DNA from: Hypoxylon rubiginosum
Taxonomy: Eukaryota > Ascomycota > Sordariomycetes > Xylariales > Hypoxylaceae
Reading direction: 5' to 3'
Assembly: GCA_902806565.1 (NCBI GenBank)
Contig: CADCXA010000006.1
Location: forward strand, 1,612,001 to 1,676,000
DNA length: 64,000 bases
Shown: piece after piece, positions 14,201 to 27,214 of the stretch
Layout: each line of letters starts with the position of its first letter
Position numbering within the stretch: the stretch's first letter is position 1
Notes under the pieces: generated by a model
Told to the model about the DNA's origin: nothing
The model's input: the letters and a program-made list of their open reading frames with translations, nothing else
The model's database searches: none
Program-made: the position numbers and the translations under genes

Positions 14201-16859
14201 TATATTAAAATATCCGGGTTTAAGTTACTATTATTAATAACAAATTAATACTAAACGGTTAGTTATAAATTATAAAAATACAGTTAAATATATTTAAGCC
14301 GCTTGTTTTACGTTGTTTTTAAAAAACCGGTTATATAATATAAAACCTTTTAAATTTAAAAACAGTTAAAACTTAAGCTATTAATATTATAATTAATAAA
14401 TTTATATAAAACGAATATAAAAGAAAAAACGAAGTTAAACCGCCGGATGTTTTTTTAAAACTTTTAAGTTTTTAAGTTAAAGTTAATTAGTAATAATTAT
14501 AAAAACTCAGGAAATTTATAAATTTCTATTAGTTATATATCTTTATTTTTATAATAAAATATAAAAATTTTATTTTTTTTTACTTTTTTTTTAAAACGTT
14601 TATTAAATTAATAAAACGTGTTATAAAAATTATATTACTTATTTATAACGTCGATATTATAAATATTTATTTGTAAAAGTTTATTATTATATAACTAAGT
14701 TTTATAATACTTAGTAAAGTTTAGTTATTTTTTATAATAAAAATGTAAAAAATATAATAAATAATTTTATTTTAAAAATTATTAATTTAAAATTTAAAAT
14801 AATTATAAAAAATTTTAAAGCTTAAATTATTACTATTTAATTATTTTATTTCCTTTAATTTTAAACTTTTAAAAACGTTTAAACTAATAAAATATATTTA
14901 AATTAATTTTATTTAATAGTTAATATTATTTTAAAATATAATATAAATAATAAGTATAATAAAAATCCCTTATATAAAAATTAAAAATTATTTTAAATAA
15001 TATATAAACTTTTTTATATTTAATATAAATTCTAATAAATTTATATATATTTATTATATAAAAGTAAAAAAAAAATAAATAATATATAATTATAATAAGT
15101 TAATTTTAAATAATAATAAATTTTAAAAAAATTTAATTATATATTAAAATATAATAATGTTTATATATTAAAAATAAATAAAATAATAATAATTAAAAAA
15201 AGTATTTAATATTAATTAAAACTAAAAAATATAAATAAAAAGTTTAAATAAAAAGTAAAAAAACTTATAAATAAAAAGAAATATATATAAAATCTATTTT
15301 TTTTTAAGTTAATATTTTTAAAACACGTTTAATATACTTTATTATAACATATTTTATTATATAAAAAACAGATAAAATAAAAAGTTTTAAAAAAATAAAT
15401 ATATATTAAAATTACCTAAATATTTAAATTACATATTAACATATTATTAATTTTTTTTAAATTTTATTAAAAGTAGTTAAATATTATTAAAATATAATAA
15501 CTAAAATTAAATATAAATATATTTTATTTTAATTTTTATTTTAATATATTTAATGTTATTAACTTTTATTTAGTTTTATATTTAATATTTTTAAGCCTTA
15601 AAAAAAAACTGGATATTTTATTAGATTTTAATAAAACAAATATTAATATAAGTTTTAATAAAAAACTTAAGTTATTATTTATTATAATTAAGCTAGTTAA
15701 TATTAATAACAGTAAAAAGTTATTTTTTTTAAGGATTATAAATAAAAAAAATAGATTATTTAACGAATTTATAAAAATAAAAGCTTTTTTATTTATAAAT
15801 ATAACTAGGAATAATATTAGTTTATAAGGATTATTTTTTTAATAAAACTGTTTTTAATATAACTTATTAAAATCTTAAAAAAAATTAAAAAATAAGCTTT
15901 ATTTTTATAATAATAAGCTTTTATTAATTAAAAAAAAGGAAAAAAATTATAATATAAAACGGCTTTTTATAAAAAAAACGTTAAAAAGTCCGTTAAAAAA
16001 ATTATTAATATTATAAAAAACTTATATATATAACTAAGAATATTTATTATTAATAAAAACTTTAAAACATTATAATTTTATAAAATAATTATTTATATTA
16101 TCTAATAAATAATTATCGAAACTTTAATTTAAAAAGTAATAATTAAAAGCGATTTTTATAAAAAATTTATATAAAAAAAACAAGAAAAAATCTAAAACTA
16201 AATAATAAAAAGATAATTTTATAGTTTTAAAAAATATAAGCTAATAAATTAATTTTATTTATTTAAAGTTAGTTTTATTATTATTATTATTATTATTTTT
16301 AATTTAATATTATTAATAAATAATTATTTTTTATTAGTTTAAAATATAAAACTGTTTAATGAATTTAGTTTTTAAATAAATTTAATAAATATATATATAC
16401 TTTTAAAAAAGTAAATTATAATAAATAAAAAAGTTATAGTAACGGTATATTAACCGTTAAAATAAAAAGTAGCTATAATACTAAAAATAAAAAAAAATAT
16501 TTATATATTTTAAATTTAAAAAATTTTTATAATTAAGCTTTAATATTAAAAAATATTTATTTTATTATATAGTTTAATAAATTAAATAAATATTTATTAT
16601 AAATATTAAAAGTTAAATTATAGTTAAATAAAAATAAAAAAAAAAACTTAAGTGTAATAAAAATAAAAAAATAAAAAAACAGGAGAAAAAAAAAAAAATA
16701 TATAAAAATAAAAAAATAAATTTAACCTTTTATTATATATAAATATAAATATAAATTAACATTTTATTACTAATATAATATAAAATATTTAAAAGATATT
16801 TATAGTTAAAAACTTAAATTAATATAAATAATCCATTTTTAAATTAATATATTTTATTT

Positions 16860-17760
16860 TTAAAAGCTTAATTAATTATAAACTATTTATTTTTTAAACA
16901 TAACTAATTAAGTTTCGTTAAATATATTTGTTATTTTTAAAGGTTTTAACGGTTATAAGCTACTTATTTTTTAAATAAATTTAACTAAATTTAATTAAAT
17001 ATATTTAAATTAAAATCAAAATTTAAATGCCTTTTTATAAACCTTATAAACGCGGTAAAAAAAAGTTTAAATTAATTAAATAATAAAAATAATAATTACT
17101 TATTTATTTTTTAATTATAATTAATTAAATTTAATTAATTATATTTAAAGTTAATTAAAAAATCAATACCTTTTTATAAAATTTATAAACGTGGTTAAAA
17201 AAATAATAAATTAATTAAATAGTTAAAAATTAAATAAATAAAAGTTATTTATTTTTTAATTATACTTAGTTAAACTTAATTAATTATATTTAAAGCTAAT
17301 TAAAAAATTAATATTTTTCTATAAAACTTATAAACGTAATATAAAAACTATAAGTTAATTAAATAGCTAAAAATTTAGTTATTTATTTTATAAATACATT
17401 TAATTAAATTTAATTAAACTTATTTAAAAATATTTTAAATATATTAAAATCTTATCCCATATATTTATATATTTTTTAAATATATTTAACTAAACTTAAT
17501 TAAACACATTTAAAAATAACAATTAAAATATATTAAAATACTTTTTTATAAGCTTATATATTTTTTAAACACGTTTAATTAAACTTAATTAAACTTATTT
17601 ATATTACGATTGAAAAACCAAGTCGCCTTTTTATAAACTTTATAAACGCGGTAATTTTTAAATACATTTAACTAAAATTAAATAAATAATTTTAAATAAT
17701 TTAAATACCTTTTTATAAATTTTATTAATAATATAAACTAATTAAATATTATAAACAAGT
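16860..17760. repeat. Degenerate subterminal tandem array near the element 5' end
   Basis: About seven or eight diverged units follow each other. Each has a core like TTTTTTAAAYAYRTTTAA followed by YTAAACTTAATTAAA, and many then carry CCTTTTTATAAACYTTATAA and ACGCGG (around 17031, 17171, 17311, 17621 and 17701). Spacing is roughly 140 bp in the first units and about 90 bp for the three around 17380-17650. The array lies 0.5-1.4 kb inside the 5' end of the minus-strand element. Repeats of this kind occur subterminally in some transposons; what these do is unknown. Confidence 0.65.
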
Positions 17761-17889
17761 AATTATAAAAATAATAACTAATAATATAATTTAAAATATT
17801 ATAAATTTTATAAGGTTTATTTAGTTTCAATTAAAAAGAAAAAAACCACATTATAAATTTATATAATACCACATTTATTAAAATAAAAA

Positions 17890-18077
17890 CCACAGTTAAA
17901 AGTTAAATTTATCACGTTTTTTTACGTTATATATAAAACTTATATTAATTAACTAGCCACACCTTAACACACGTCCCTTAAAAAAAAAAGCCACAGTTAA
18001 AAGTTAAATTTATTATATTTTTTTACGTCACACTAGTATTTATATTAATTAACTAACCACATCTTAACGCACGTCCG
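17890..18077. repeat. 101-bp tandem duplication close to the element 5' end
   Basis: CCACAGTTAAAAGTTAAATT begins at 17890 and again at 17991. The two copies agree over most of about 90 bases, through ATTAATTAACTA, CCACA and TTAACRCACGTCC. Differences are mainly C/T and G/A, as expected if RIP acted after duplication. Confidence 0.8.
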
Positions 18078-18245
18078 ATAAATTCTTTATAAAATTAATT
18101 AATCTATTTTACCACGGCTTAAAAAAATTAATAATTGGTATAATTCAATAAAACTTATTTTACGTGACTTTTTTATATTATTTACACTTTTATAAACCTT
18201 GTTATAATAGAACCGTAAAGGAAAACGTCGAAAAGTGCGGGGCGA

Positions 18246-18622
18246 TTCTAAATATATAATTGGTCAGTGAAATTGTGGCAGTACTAATGAAATAAAGAGA
18301 AGTTAATAACTAACTATCAATTCTGATCGCTTTCTGGTTTTTACTTAGATGGAAGGGGCATACTCCTATTCCAACAATTGAGCTTAATTCCATCTGGCTC
18401 AGTTGTCGTGAGCGTAGGACACATTGTACGAGTCCATCTAAGCCTTAGTTGTTAATATCCTGCCGTTTGAAGCCCCCCTTTCCTCTCTCGATTGAGATGG
18501 ACGGAATAGCTACAGACCGGGGGATAAGGGGGTCCGGTACACCTCAATGGTGGTGATATTACAGCATATAGTAATATACAACTCGTAGACTACAAGTCCA
18601 GTCCAACTATAGGAACGAATGT
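18246..18622. other. Flank between the AT-rich block and the glycosylase gene
   Basis: Normal base composition returns within a few bases of 18246, so RIP leakage into the flank is not obvious. The stretch probably contains the 3' UTR and terminator of the glycosylase gene. No ORF or RNA gene is visible. Confidence 0.6.
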
Positions 18623-19963
18623 CTATTCCAGCGTACTGATATCCGTCTCCTCGACCCGCCACATGTACCACATAAACACACTCTTATACGGAGCGAACCT
18701 ATCCGATATCTCCTTCATCTCGCTCTCGGACATGTACTTCCACTTGCCCCCCTTGCTCTTCAGCTTGGCGACGTCGCGCCCGACGAACGCGGCCATCCCC
18801 CGCTGCACGCCCAGGTCCCCGAGCGAGAAGACGTCCATCCGCTTCAGCCCGAAGCAGGCGAACATCTCGACCGACCACCGGCCCAAGCCCCGCACCGCGA
18901 TCAGCTTCTCCAGGACCTCCTCGTACGGCGCGTCCGCCAGCAGCTGCGCGCTCAGCTCCCCGCTCGCGAACTTTTCCGCCAGCCCTTGCACGTACTCGGC
19001 CTTGCGCTGGGAGAGGCCCGCCGTGCGCAGGCGCTCGATGGTGCACGCCGACACCTGAGTCGGACGCGGGAACTTGCCACTGCCGCCGCCGTTGTCGTCG
19101 TCGTCGACGAACAGGTCGACGAACCGCTGCTTGATGGCCTTGGCGGCCGCGCCCGAGACCTGCTGCGAGATGATGCCGCTGCAGAGGGACTCGAAGGGGT
19201 CGACGGTCTCGCTCAGCCCCTCGGGCGAGAACACCCGGCAGTGGTGCTTGTCGACCAGCGGCTTCATCCGCTCGTCGACATTAACTAGATGGCGGCAGGC
19301 CTCCTCGAGGATGTTGGCCGTCGTGGCCTGCGCCTTGGACGGGGAGACGTTCCGGGCCACGACGCGGGACGAACCCGGGGAGAGCAGCGTCGCGTTGGTG
19401 GCGTTGGGGTCCGCGAGCTTCCGAACGGCCGCCGGCTTCGGCTTCGGCGTCTCGACGGGCTCGCCCATGAGGAGCACGTTGCTCGGCGTGGGCGTCGCTG
19501 GCGGGGGGTCCGCGGCCTTGCGAGTGCGACGCCTCTTGGGAGTCGCGGGTGCGGGTTTGGCTTCTTCTTCTTCCTCTTCCTCTTCTAAGGATCCGTTTAC
19601 GCCCCCTCGCTTCGACGCATCTGACGTCGTGGCTGCTTTCCTCTTCCGCCCCCTTGGTACCGGGGCAGGCGCAGGAAGAGGATCTGCCGTAGAATTTGAC
19701 GCCGACGCCGCGCTCAGCCGCGCGGATCTGCGTGTTGCCATATCTGCTATTTGGTGGCTATACGACGGGGTGGTTGTGAGGCGCGAAGGATGAAGGCCTG
19801 GTAAGGATGTAGACGAATGTTGCACGACGTTATTACGGCACAAATAAGTGCCTTTCTGCTTTGCTAAATAAGCAACGGGCCGGTGTATGCTCTGGCTCGA
19901 ATAATGAGCGTAGGATTGAGATCTTAGGATGAGGCTGCCATAAATACGGAGAGGCATGCGCAA
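18623..19963 (-). CDS. mag1: DNA-3-methyladenine glycosylase (AlkA/Mag1 family, HhH-GPD)
   Basis: A single-exon gene of 446 codons. The product excises alkylated purines such as 3-methyladenine, starting base-excision repair. Residues from about 220 to the end form the HhH-GPD fold. They include the block GIISQQVSGAAAKAIKQRF, the helix-hairpin-helix VRGLGRWSVEMF at 357-368, and the catalytic aspartate D383 in GDLGVQRG. The central part (about 75-200) is low-complexity and basic, with an eight-Glu run and KRKR/KRRR clusters that look like nuclear localisation signals. Two starts are possible: M1 at 19963, or M75 at 19741 (MATRRSARLS). Residues 1-73 contain no acidic residue and many Arg, Ser and Tyr, like a mitochondrial presequence, so two isoforms are conceivable. 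Family assignment is firm; the true start is uncertain. Its 3' end lies 378 bp from the AT-rich element. Confidence 0.9.
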   Translation of the reverse strand: MRMPLRIYGSLILRSQSYAHYSSQSIHRPVAYLAKQKGTYLCRNNVVQHSSTSLPGLHPSRLTTTPSYSHQIADMATRRSARLSAASASNSTADPLPAPAPVPRGRKRKAATTSDASKRGGVNGSLEEEEEEEEAKPAPATPKRRRTRKAADPPPATPTPSNVLLMGEPVETPKPKPAAVRKLADPNATNATLLSPGSSRVVARNVSPSKAQATTANILEEACRHLVNVDERMKPLVDKHHCRVFSPEGLSETVDPFESLCSGIISQQVSGAAAKAIKQRFVDLFVDDDDNGGGSGKFPRPTQVSACTIERLRTAGLSQRKAEYVQGLAEKFASGELSAQLLADAPYEEVLEKLIAVRGLGRWSVEMFACFGLKRMDVFSLGDLGVQRGMAAFVGRDVAKLKSKGGKWKYMSESEMKEISDRFAPYKSVFMWYMWRVEETDISTLE

Positions 19964-21480
19964 GATGTAGGTGAGAGCGTGTTGCTATCCTTGAGAATCC
20001 ACTATTTGTTACTATTCAAGTGAGGTTCATTGATTACTAGCACCAGAAAGCGATAAAATCAGAACCAGCAAAATGCCATTTCCATGTAAAACGAGATAGA
20101 TGGCGAACAAAGAAGCTGAGCTGACTCCGACTGTTGTAGTAGAGCATGCTGTCGTTATGTATCTTCTAGCTACAGACCCAGATAGGTAGCTATTTAGGTA
20201 GCTCAGCTCGTGTCCCTGCTTTGTCATCCCCCGTGCGAGACGATGAGACGATAACCCCTGGTATCCAATGAGATAGCCTCTTTCTGACTCATTGAAGAAA
20301 TCTGAAAACGGGATACAGCATGTAGATCTAGGGGCTTTTTTATACAAGGCTCGCATGGCTGCCTGCTTACACTCTTCTGCTTAACGATTTATGATGTCAA
20401 ATAAGTTGATAGGTAGAACCTATGATTTGCTCAAAAGTCCGGGGATTTTGAAGAACACCGCTCTCGTCGCCAAGGCTGGTTACGTTTGGGCGGCTTGTAA
20501 GAGGTTACATCTATATTAAGGTTGAGGGTTAGACGACGGAACTTTTTGCTGTCAGTTCGGATCCAAGTGCTCCTTTGTGTGATCCCGAGTGTCTGGCTGT
20601 GGAACTCGACCTCAAGTCACGGATGTGATATGAAGATGCAAGTTCCATCAGATCGCATTCACCTATCCGCCGTGTCGGTTCTATGGCCATATTTAGATCA
20701 CCAACTAGGTACAAGCATAAACAGTTGAAATAAAGAGTCCTAGCGCTTGTGGGGATAGAACTTTTTCTATACGACCTGTGGCTTTCTCATGTCTAACGTC
20801 CATTAGCAAATGGCTTGTGAAATTATCCAACACGAAAAGAAGCATGCCTGCCTCATGCACTGAAAATGGGTAATTAATGGCCATATAAGGTATGTCGCAG
20901 CATGCTACCCCTTAGCCTGCAGGTGGTTCGCCTACTGTAGCAATGAAGATGCCAGATCAAGAGAACTCCCCTTTCCATAATTGCTCGGCGTGCAGAGGGC
21001 CTAAACCCCATTCCCCCCTAAATTTCCACGTAGGAGTCTGAAGTTTGAGCTGACATGGTGGATATAGAAGGCATACAATGCCTAACGTAGGAGGGTAAGA
21101 AGGGTAAGAAGTACATGTAGGATGCAAGTAACGATATACATTGATATGTACTTGGGACATCCAGACACACGAGATGGGTACTTGTTCGACTAAGATACAC
21201 ATGCAACGTGTAACCTCGCAGGGCACAATTTTCGCTATCAGTAAGCGCGACAGTATCTTGGTAAAATTGGTAGACACCCGGCCCCCGTCGCGTCAGCGCT
21301 CCAAGTACCAGACTCATGGTTCTCATACAATTCTTACTCCGGCTTTAGTGTATTTGTTAGTGCGTGGTGTTCCCCCTTGAAAATGCACCGGGGCAGACCA
21401 GGTACTCCGTAACTCCACTCCTAAAAACCACAAGCCCCCGTGGACTTCTTCCAAGTGCTGCCTTCTAGGGGTCTTGTTTA

Positions 21481-21524
21481 GTGCTCGTTTAGTGCTTGTT
21501 TAGTGCTTGGCCAGTGCTTGTTCA
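21481..21524. repeat. 11-bp tandem repeat, four units
   Basis: GTGCTCGTTTA, GTGCTTGTTTA, GTGCTTGGCCA and GTGCTTGTTCA follow each other directly about 0.6 kb upstream of anp1. Confidence 0.75.
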
Positions 21525-21586
21525 GTTCATCTCCAAGCAGCCAGCAACCAGCCGCCAGCCGTCAGCCTGCTAGCGACCGCTGACCT

Positions 21587-21632
21587 GACCACTAACCACT
21601 GACCACTAACCACTGACCACTAACCACTGACC
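21587..21632. repeat. 14-bp tandem repeat, three perfect units
   Basis: GACCACTAACCACT occurs three times without change (21587, 21601, 21615), then GACC. It lies about 0.5 kb upstream of the anp1 start codon, in the likely promoter. Confidence 0.85.
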
Positions 21633-22095
21633 AGCAATCAGCTTTCGTTGTCAATCAAGCTTAACCTGCCACTGCCACTGCCACTGCACGACCAACCCAT
21701 CTCGATATTTTTTCATCATAACCCGGTTCGTCTAATTTGAACTCGCCCGCGCCAATTCACCACCTCAATCCCCTTGGTGCCGAATTTTTTCATACCCTCG
21801 AGATTAAGGAATACCCGCGATACAAGACGACGACCGACGTTTTGCTTCAGCGCTCTCCCCCGACTCTGCCTAACGACAACTACGCTCGCTAATAATAGAT
21901 TTTCGCTGTCGAGCCGTCCTTGTGATCGTCCTGTTCCACCCCCCATCCATCGTGATACCCTCCGAATAAGGCCGGCACAGACACGAACGAGAGCCAGCCT
22001 ATCCATCCTTAGCATCGGAATTTTAACCTTTTCTTCATTTGTTTGCTATTGCGCAACGTTAGGGTGGTGTCGAGGGCCACCCCTAAGACCTCATA

Positions 22096-23612
<1,517 letters not shown>

Positions 23613-24990
23613 ACGAGCGATACACGCCTTTTCGAAGAACATCATGCATCTTTCCTTGTCTAACATATTCGCATTCATTCGATGTACCAAACGGCACACC
23701 GATTTTCAGGCGTTCGATGTCCAAATGTGACGAGGAATATAATAATTGTACGAAGAGCTCATGACGTTTGTGCGCACAACTGCATCAAATACAACAACCA
23801 GACACGATAGGTAAGGGGGCGTTGGGAAAAGGAGGGATATTCGATTCTCGCGCTACTGACCTATTATTTTCTTTTTCCTTTCTCTGGCATAGCGTTTGAA
23901 GGGGGGGGAGGAGTGGTTGTCCAACAACTTATACCAGCAAAGTACACCTCATCCTCGAGAGTACCCGTCCCGGTCCTCCCTATCTCGAACCCGACCCTGC
24001 CGATAACTCTCACCTACTTTCCCCATCTCGATACTCCCTGCGCCTCGCCCGTTGGTTGGTTGAGCTGGTTGGACTTCTATATTTTGCCGCGCTTAGGAAA
24101 GGGCACGGTGGCATGCTATGACCGGGGCGTCTGCGAACTGCTGTAATAGAATTGGTCATCCTCATTGTCCCCAAATGGGATGCGGAGGCAGGCGAAGGCA
24201 CACGGATGTGCGTGTGTCGGGCGTGTTATACGGAGTTTAGTTGGTCAGCTATGGTGACATCTCATTGGCAATATGGCTTGTACAGAGAGGTTTCAACCTC
24301 AGCCTTGGGTAGCTGTCGTTCTAGAGAGTCCGCACAGGGCTATAGCGGACATAGGAGCGAGCCTAATATATACACTCTATTGCATACTTGGATACCTATA
24401 TCAGACTATCATTTGTTCTATATCGTATACGTGGGCTTGTTGATCATACGGCTTACACAGATCATGGGCAATTCCTAGGATCGAGCATGAATTCAATACG
24501 CTACATATGGCAATAGGATACTCAACACAAGCTACAAGCTAGACTCGAACAAGCATGACACAGCTTTACTAGATCATAAAGTCTGTCTTATTACGTCTAG
24601 CACAGCTCACCACCCAAAGAAAGCTTTTACCTAGGCAGGTAGTATACGGCTAGGATTGAAGACTACCTTATGATTTGAACATCGACGAAACAAAGAATCA
24701 AGACGGACCACGTACTCAAATTTAGATAAATAAATAAGTGAGTCTTGAGGGGAGGCGAAAAGGGGGGGGCCTACTAGATCAGCAGAACCCCCAAAATCTA
24801 GGTATATACAGAAGCAATGTTTTCTGAACGTTCAACTCGTTTGCTTCATCTGGGACTCTTTTCTCGTGGATTAGGTCTGTCCAACCACTCTATTCCTCTT
24901 CTAAAAAAGCAAAGTTGTATTCGTACAGGAGGGGTCGACCGCCCGGGCTTTGTTCTTGTTTGTAAGTTTTATACTGCGGCTTTGTGCGAT
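23613..24990. other. Intergenic stretch between convergent anp1 and qcr7
   Basis: This holds the two 3' ends and no supportable gene. Short ORFs (up to 108 codons) have no domain features and no credible splice partners. Confidence 0.6.
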
Positions 24991-25572
24991 TTAATGGCTC
25001 TTGATCACGGTCAGGGAGTCCAGTGCCGCCCTCTCCTTGTCCTCGGCGTAGATCTGGTCGATCAATGGCTGCAGGTACGGGACGTCCTATAATATTCGCA
25101 CCTCTTGGTTAGCTTGCTACCCTTTTCCCTTTCCGCTTCGGAAACCACCGCGTGGGCTTATTATATCGTGAATTGGGATGGGATGGTGCGGTATAAACAT
25201 CGGGGTTCAGGCTCTCTTACCTCCTCGGGCTTGGTCCATTCCGACTTGGCCAGCAGCTTGTGGGTGGTGCTGCACTGGAACGCGCGGCGGAGCCGGTACA
25301 CGCGGTCGTAGGCCTCCTTGGACGGCAGGCGCTTCAGCGCCTTGATGACGTTCTCGTTCTCCTCCACGATCAGGTCGTCGGCTCTGTAGAAGTATTTCGC
25401 GTTAGCAAATCGAGTCCCCCGTAAACTCCCAATTGCGACAACTGCCATACCGGAGGCCGAGCTTGCGGTAGCCGGCGGCGTTGCCGTACCAATTGGCGAC
25501 GGGCTTCAGCATGTTGGTCAGCCACGGCCGCTTGAAGATGAAGGGCGCGAGGGTCGGGTACGAGGTAGCCAT
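24991..25572 (-). CDS. qcr7: Ubiquinol-cytochrome c reductase 14-kDa subunit (complex III subunit 7)
   Basis: Three exons on the minus strand: 25572-25451, 25383-25221 and 25086-24991. The introns are 67 and 134 nt, and the total is 126 residues, the usual length for QCR7. The sequence starts [20 protein letters not shown] and continues with [25 protein letters not shown]. It then has [20 protein letters not shown] and [25 protein letters not shown]. These are diagnostic of the UCR_14kD family. The protein sits on the matrix face of the inner mitochondrial membrane in the cytochrome bc1 complex, supports its assembly and contacts cytochrome b. It has no long presequence, as is normal for this subunit. 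The intron after residue 40 splits the Arg codon of LGLRADD. Confidence 0.96.
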
Positions 25573-27214
25573 CTTTGCAGTCGTAAGAAGTCGTGGTGTG
25601 GTTGGGAATTGGTCCTGTATATGGCTTTGAGGCGTTAGCTTAGACAGCTCACTTTTTTCCAGATTTGAAGTTCCAAAATGGCTCTCGGGTTTCGGTTCGC
25701 CATTGCTAAGTCACGTGATGGAGCGACCCGCGCCTTTTTGCCTTGCCCGCTACTCCGGGTCCCTGGTCTTGGGGGTGGAAATCGCGAAAGCAAATGTTAC
25801 TAAAACCCCCAAAGATGACATTTCCTGCTGTGTACATGTATTCATCTCGGATATAGCATCTACTTGCGAACATTTCTTACCTTATTTATCACTTGAATTT
25901 GGTGTTTGTACTAAGTTTTTTAGTATTTTTGGGATTTAACGGCTTTTGTCCATATACTAATTGTATGAAATGCATATAATCTTTAGGTAAATGTGCATAT
26001 AACCCGTACATGTTAAGAATGCTGGAAAGTGACCTCGTGCTCACGCCCGTGCCTCAACAGCCTTAAAAATGGCATTTGAGGCGCGAAAAGTACAGGGTAC
26101 TTAAGGCGAACAAGTAAAATACGTCAGAGGTAGGGAAATCGGAGCTTCAATTCCCTGCTGACAATTGGAATTGCCTACCTGCCTACCTGTACTTAGCATA
26201 CATAGGACCCTTACGTAGGGCGTACACTGGCTTTGACTGGCTTGACGGGGAACTATTAGCACTTTCAAAAACTCAACAATGCAAATGCGAATCTCCCACT
26301 GAAGTTCAAGTTATAATTGCCGCAGATAAACCTTGAATCCCTTTGGTGTTCTGGTCCCCTGATTATAATTGGCTTTTCTTTCTTTCTTCCTTTTTACTTG
26401 TCCATCTTTTGCGACACTAGGAAATCAGAAATACATACTCCTGTCGTCCGACTTCAACTTCTCACACACTAGACCGGTGCAGACGTATACAGACTTATAC
26501 AGACGTATACATACGACGAACACACCACTGCACAGCTGCGTCACCGCATCTCTGCATCGCTGCAGGTAGACCTACCGGTACTCTCGATTGATCTCGTACA
26601 TGCGCCTACGCCTAATCCCAATCACGTTTGACGATTAAAGCGACCCGCTTTGGTTGGTTTTCCAGCTTTTACATACATACCTACCCTAGGTAGTACCTAA
26701 GCTAGCAAAAGTCCGATCGATATTCGACTTCGGACTTCGCAATACCTCGACTCTCTGACAGTTCTGACCCCCCAGTACTCTCTTCCTACACCCCTCTTTT
26801 TCTCCTCTCTACGTCAATATCTTATACTGCTGTTTGACGCCCTCTTTCACTCGCTCCACGGGCGCTCTTATGGTTGTCAATGGCATGTGACAAACGGTAG
26901 CTGCTGGGTAGACGGAACGGTGGATTTGCGAGGGTGCATTCCCCGCACACCGCACACCGCACGCCATCGCCATCACGACTTTCACACAACTCTTCGCGAC
27001 CTCTAATCCGAACTCGGATTTCGACCTTGACCCAACCCAACCCGACCTTCCGCCAGCTATAGCCGCGGCTACGCACATCAATTTCTCAAAGTCCCTTTCA
27101 TCGCCTGTGCCACCTATCTAGACTACGTCTTCGCTCTCGGGGGCCTCTGAACAGCACCAGAGGCCCTGAAAAAGCGACATTCGTCCTTCCTGGACACATA
27201 CCATTAGCAAGGGA
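25573..27214. other. Divergent promoter region between qcr7 and the mitochondrial carrier
   Basis: No coding sequence can be supported. About the last 500 bases before 27215 are C/T-rich and probably form a long 5' leader of the carrier gene. Both flanking genes are mitochondrial, so co-regulation from a shared region is possible but not shown. Confidence 0.55.

Larger units (their letters stand above)
4390..18245 (-). mobile_element. RIP-degraded Helitron-like element (AT-rich block)
   Basis: Composition changes abruptly at both ends. Sampled 60-base lines inside range from 1-2 G/C to about 15. CpA/TpG dinucleotides are strikingly scarce, while ApC/GpT and CpT/ApG survive, which is the footprint of RIP acting on CpA. 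On the minus strand the block begins TCGCCCCGCAC at 18245, directly after a host A. It ends with an 11-bp-arm hairpin, TTACGCAG and CTAG at 4390, followed by a host T. A|T insertion, a 5' TC, and a 3' hairpin about 8 nt before CTRR are the defining features of Helitrons, and no terminal inverted repeats or target-site duplication are needed. No Rep/helicase reading frame survives in any frame. It could also be a Helitron carrying nested elements. Assignment to Helitrons is inference from the termini; heavy RIP is directly visible. Confidence 0.7.
19964..22095. other. Intergenic stretch between divergent mag1 and anp1
   Basis: No gene can be supported. The last few hundred bases before 22096 are pyrimidine-rich with short tandem repeats and probably include the anp1 promoter and 5' UTR. 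Two of the repeats are listed separately, and a CCACTG run lies at about 21669-21687. Confidence 0.55.

Noticed and set aside
4390..18245. AT-rich block as a centromere core or an inserted piece of mitochondrial DNA
   Set aside because: Exact Helitron-type ends and sharp borders fit one inserted element. No mitochondrial gene or tRNA is recognisable, and CpA/TpG depletion points to RIP rather than native mitochondrial composition.
19074..19793. 239-codon ORF on the plus strand
   Set aside because: It lies antisense to the glycosylase gene and owes its length to that gene's GC-rich codons; no domain is visible.
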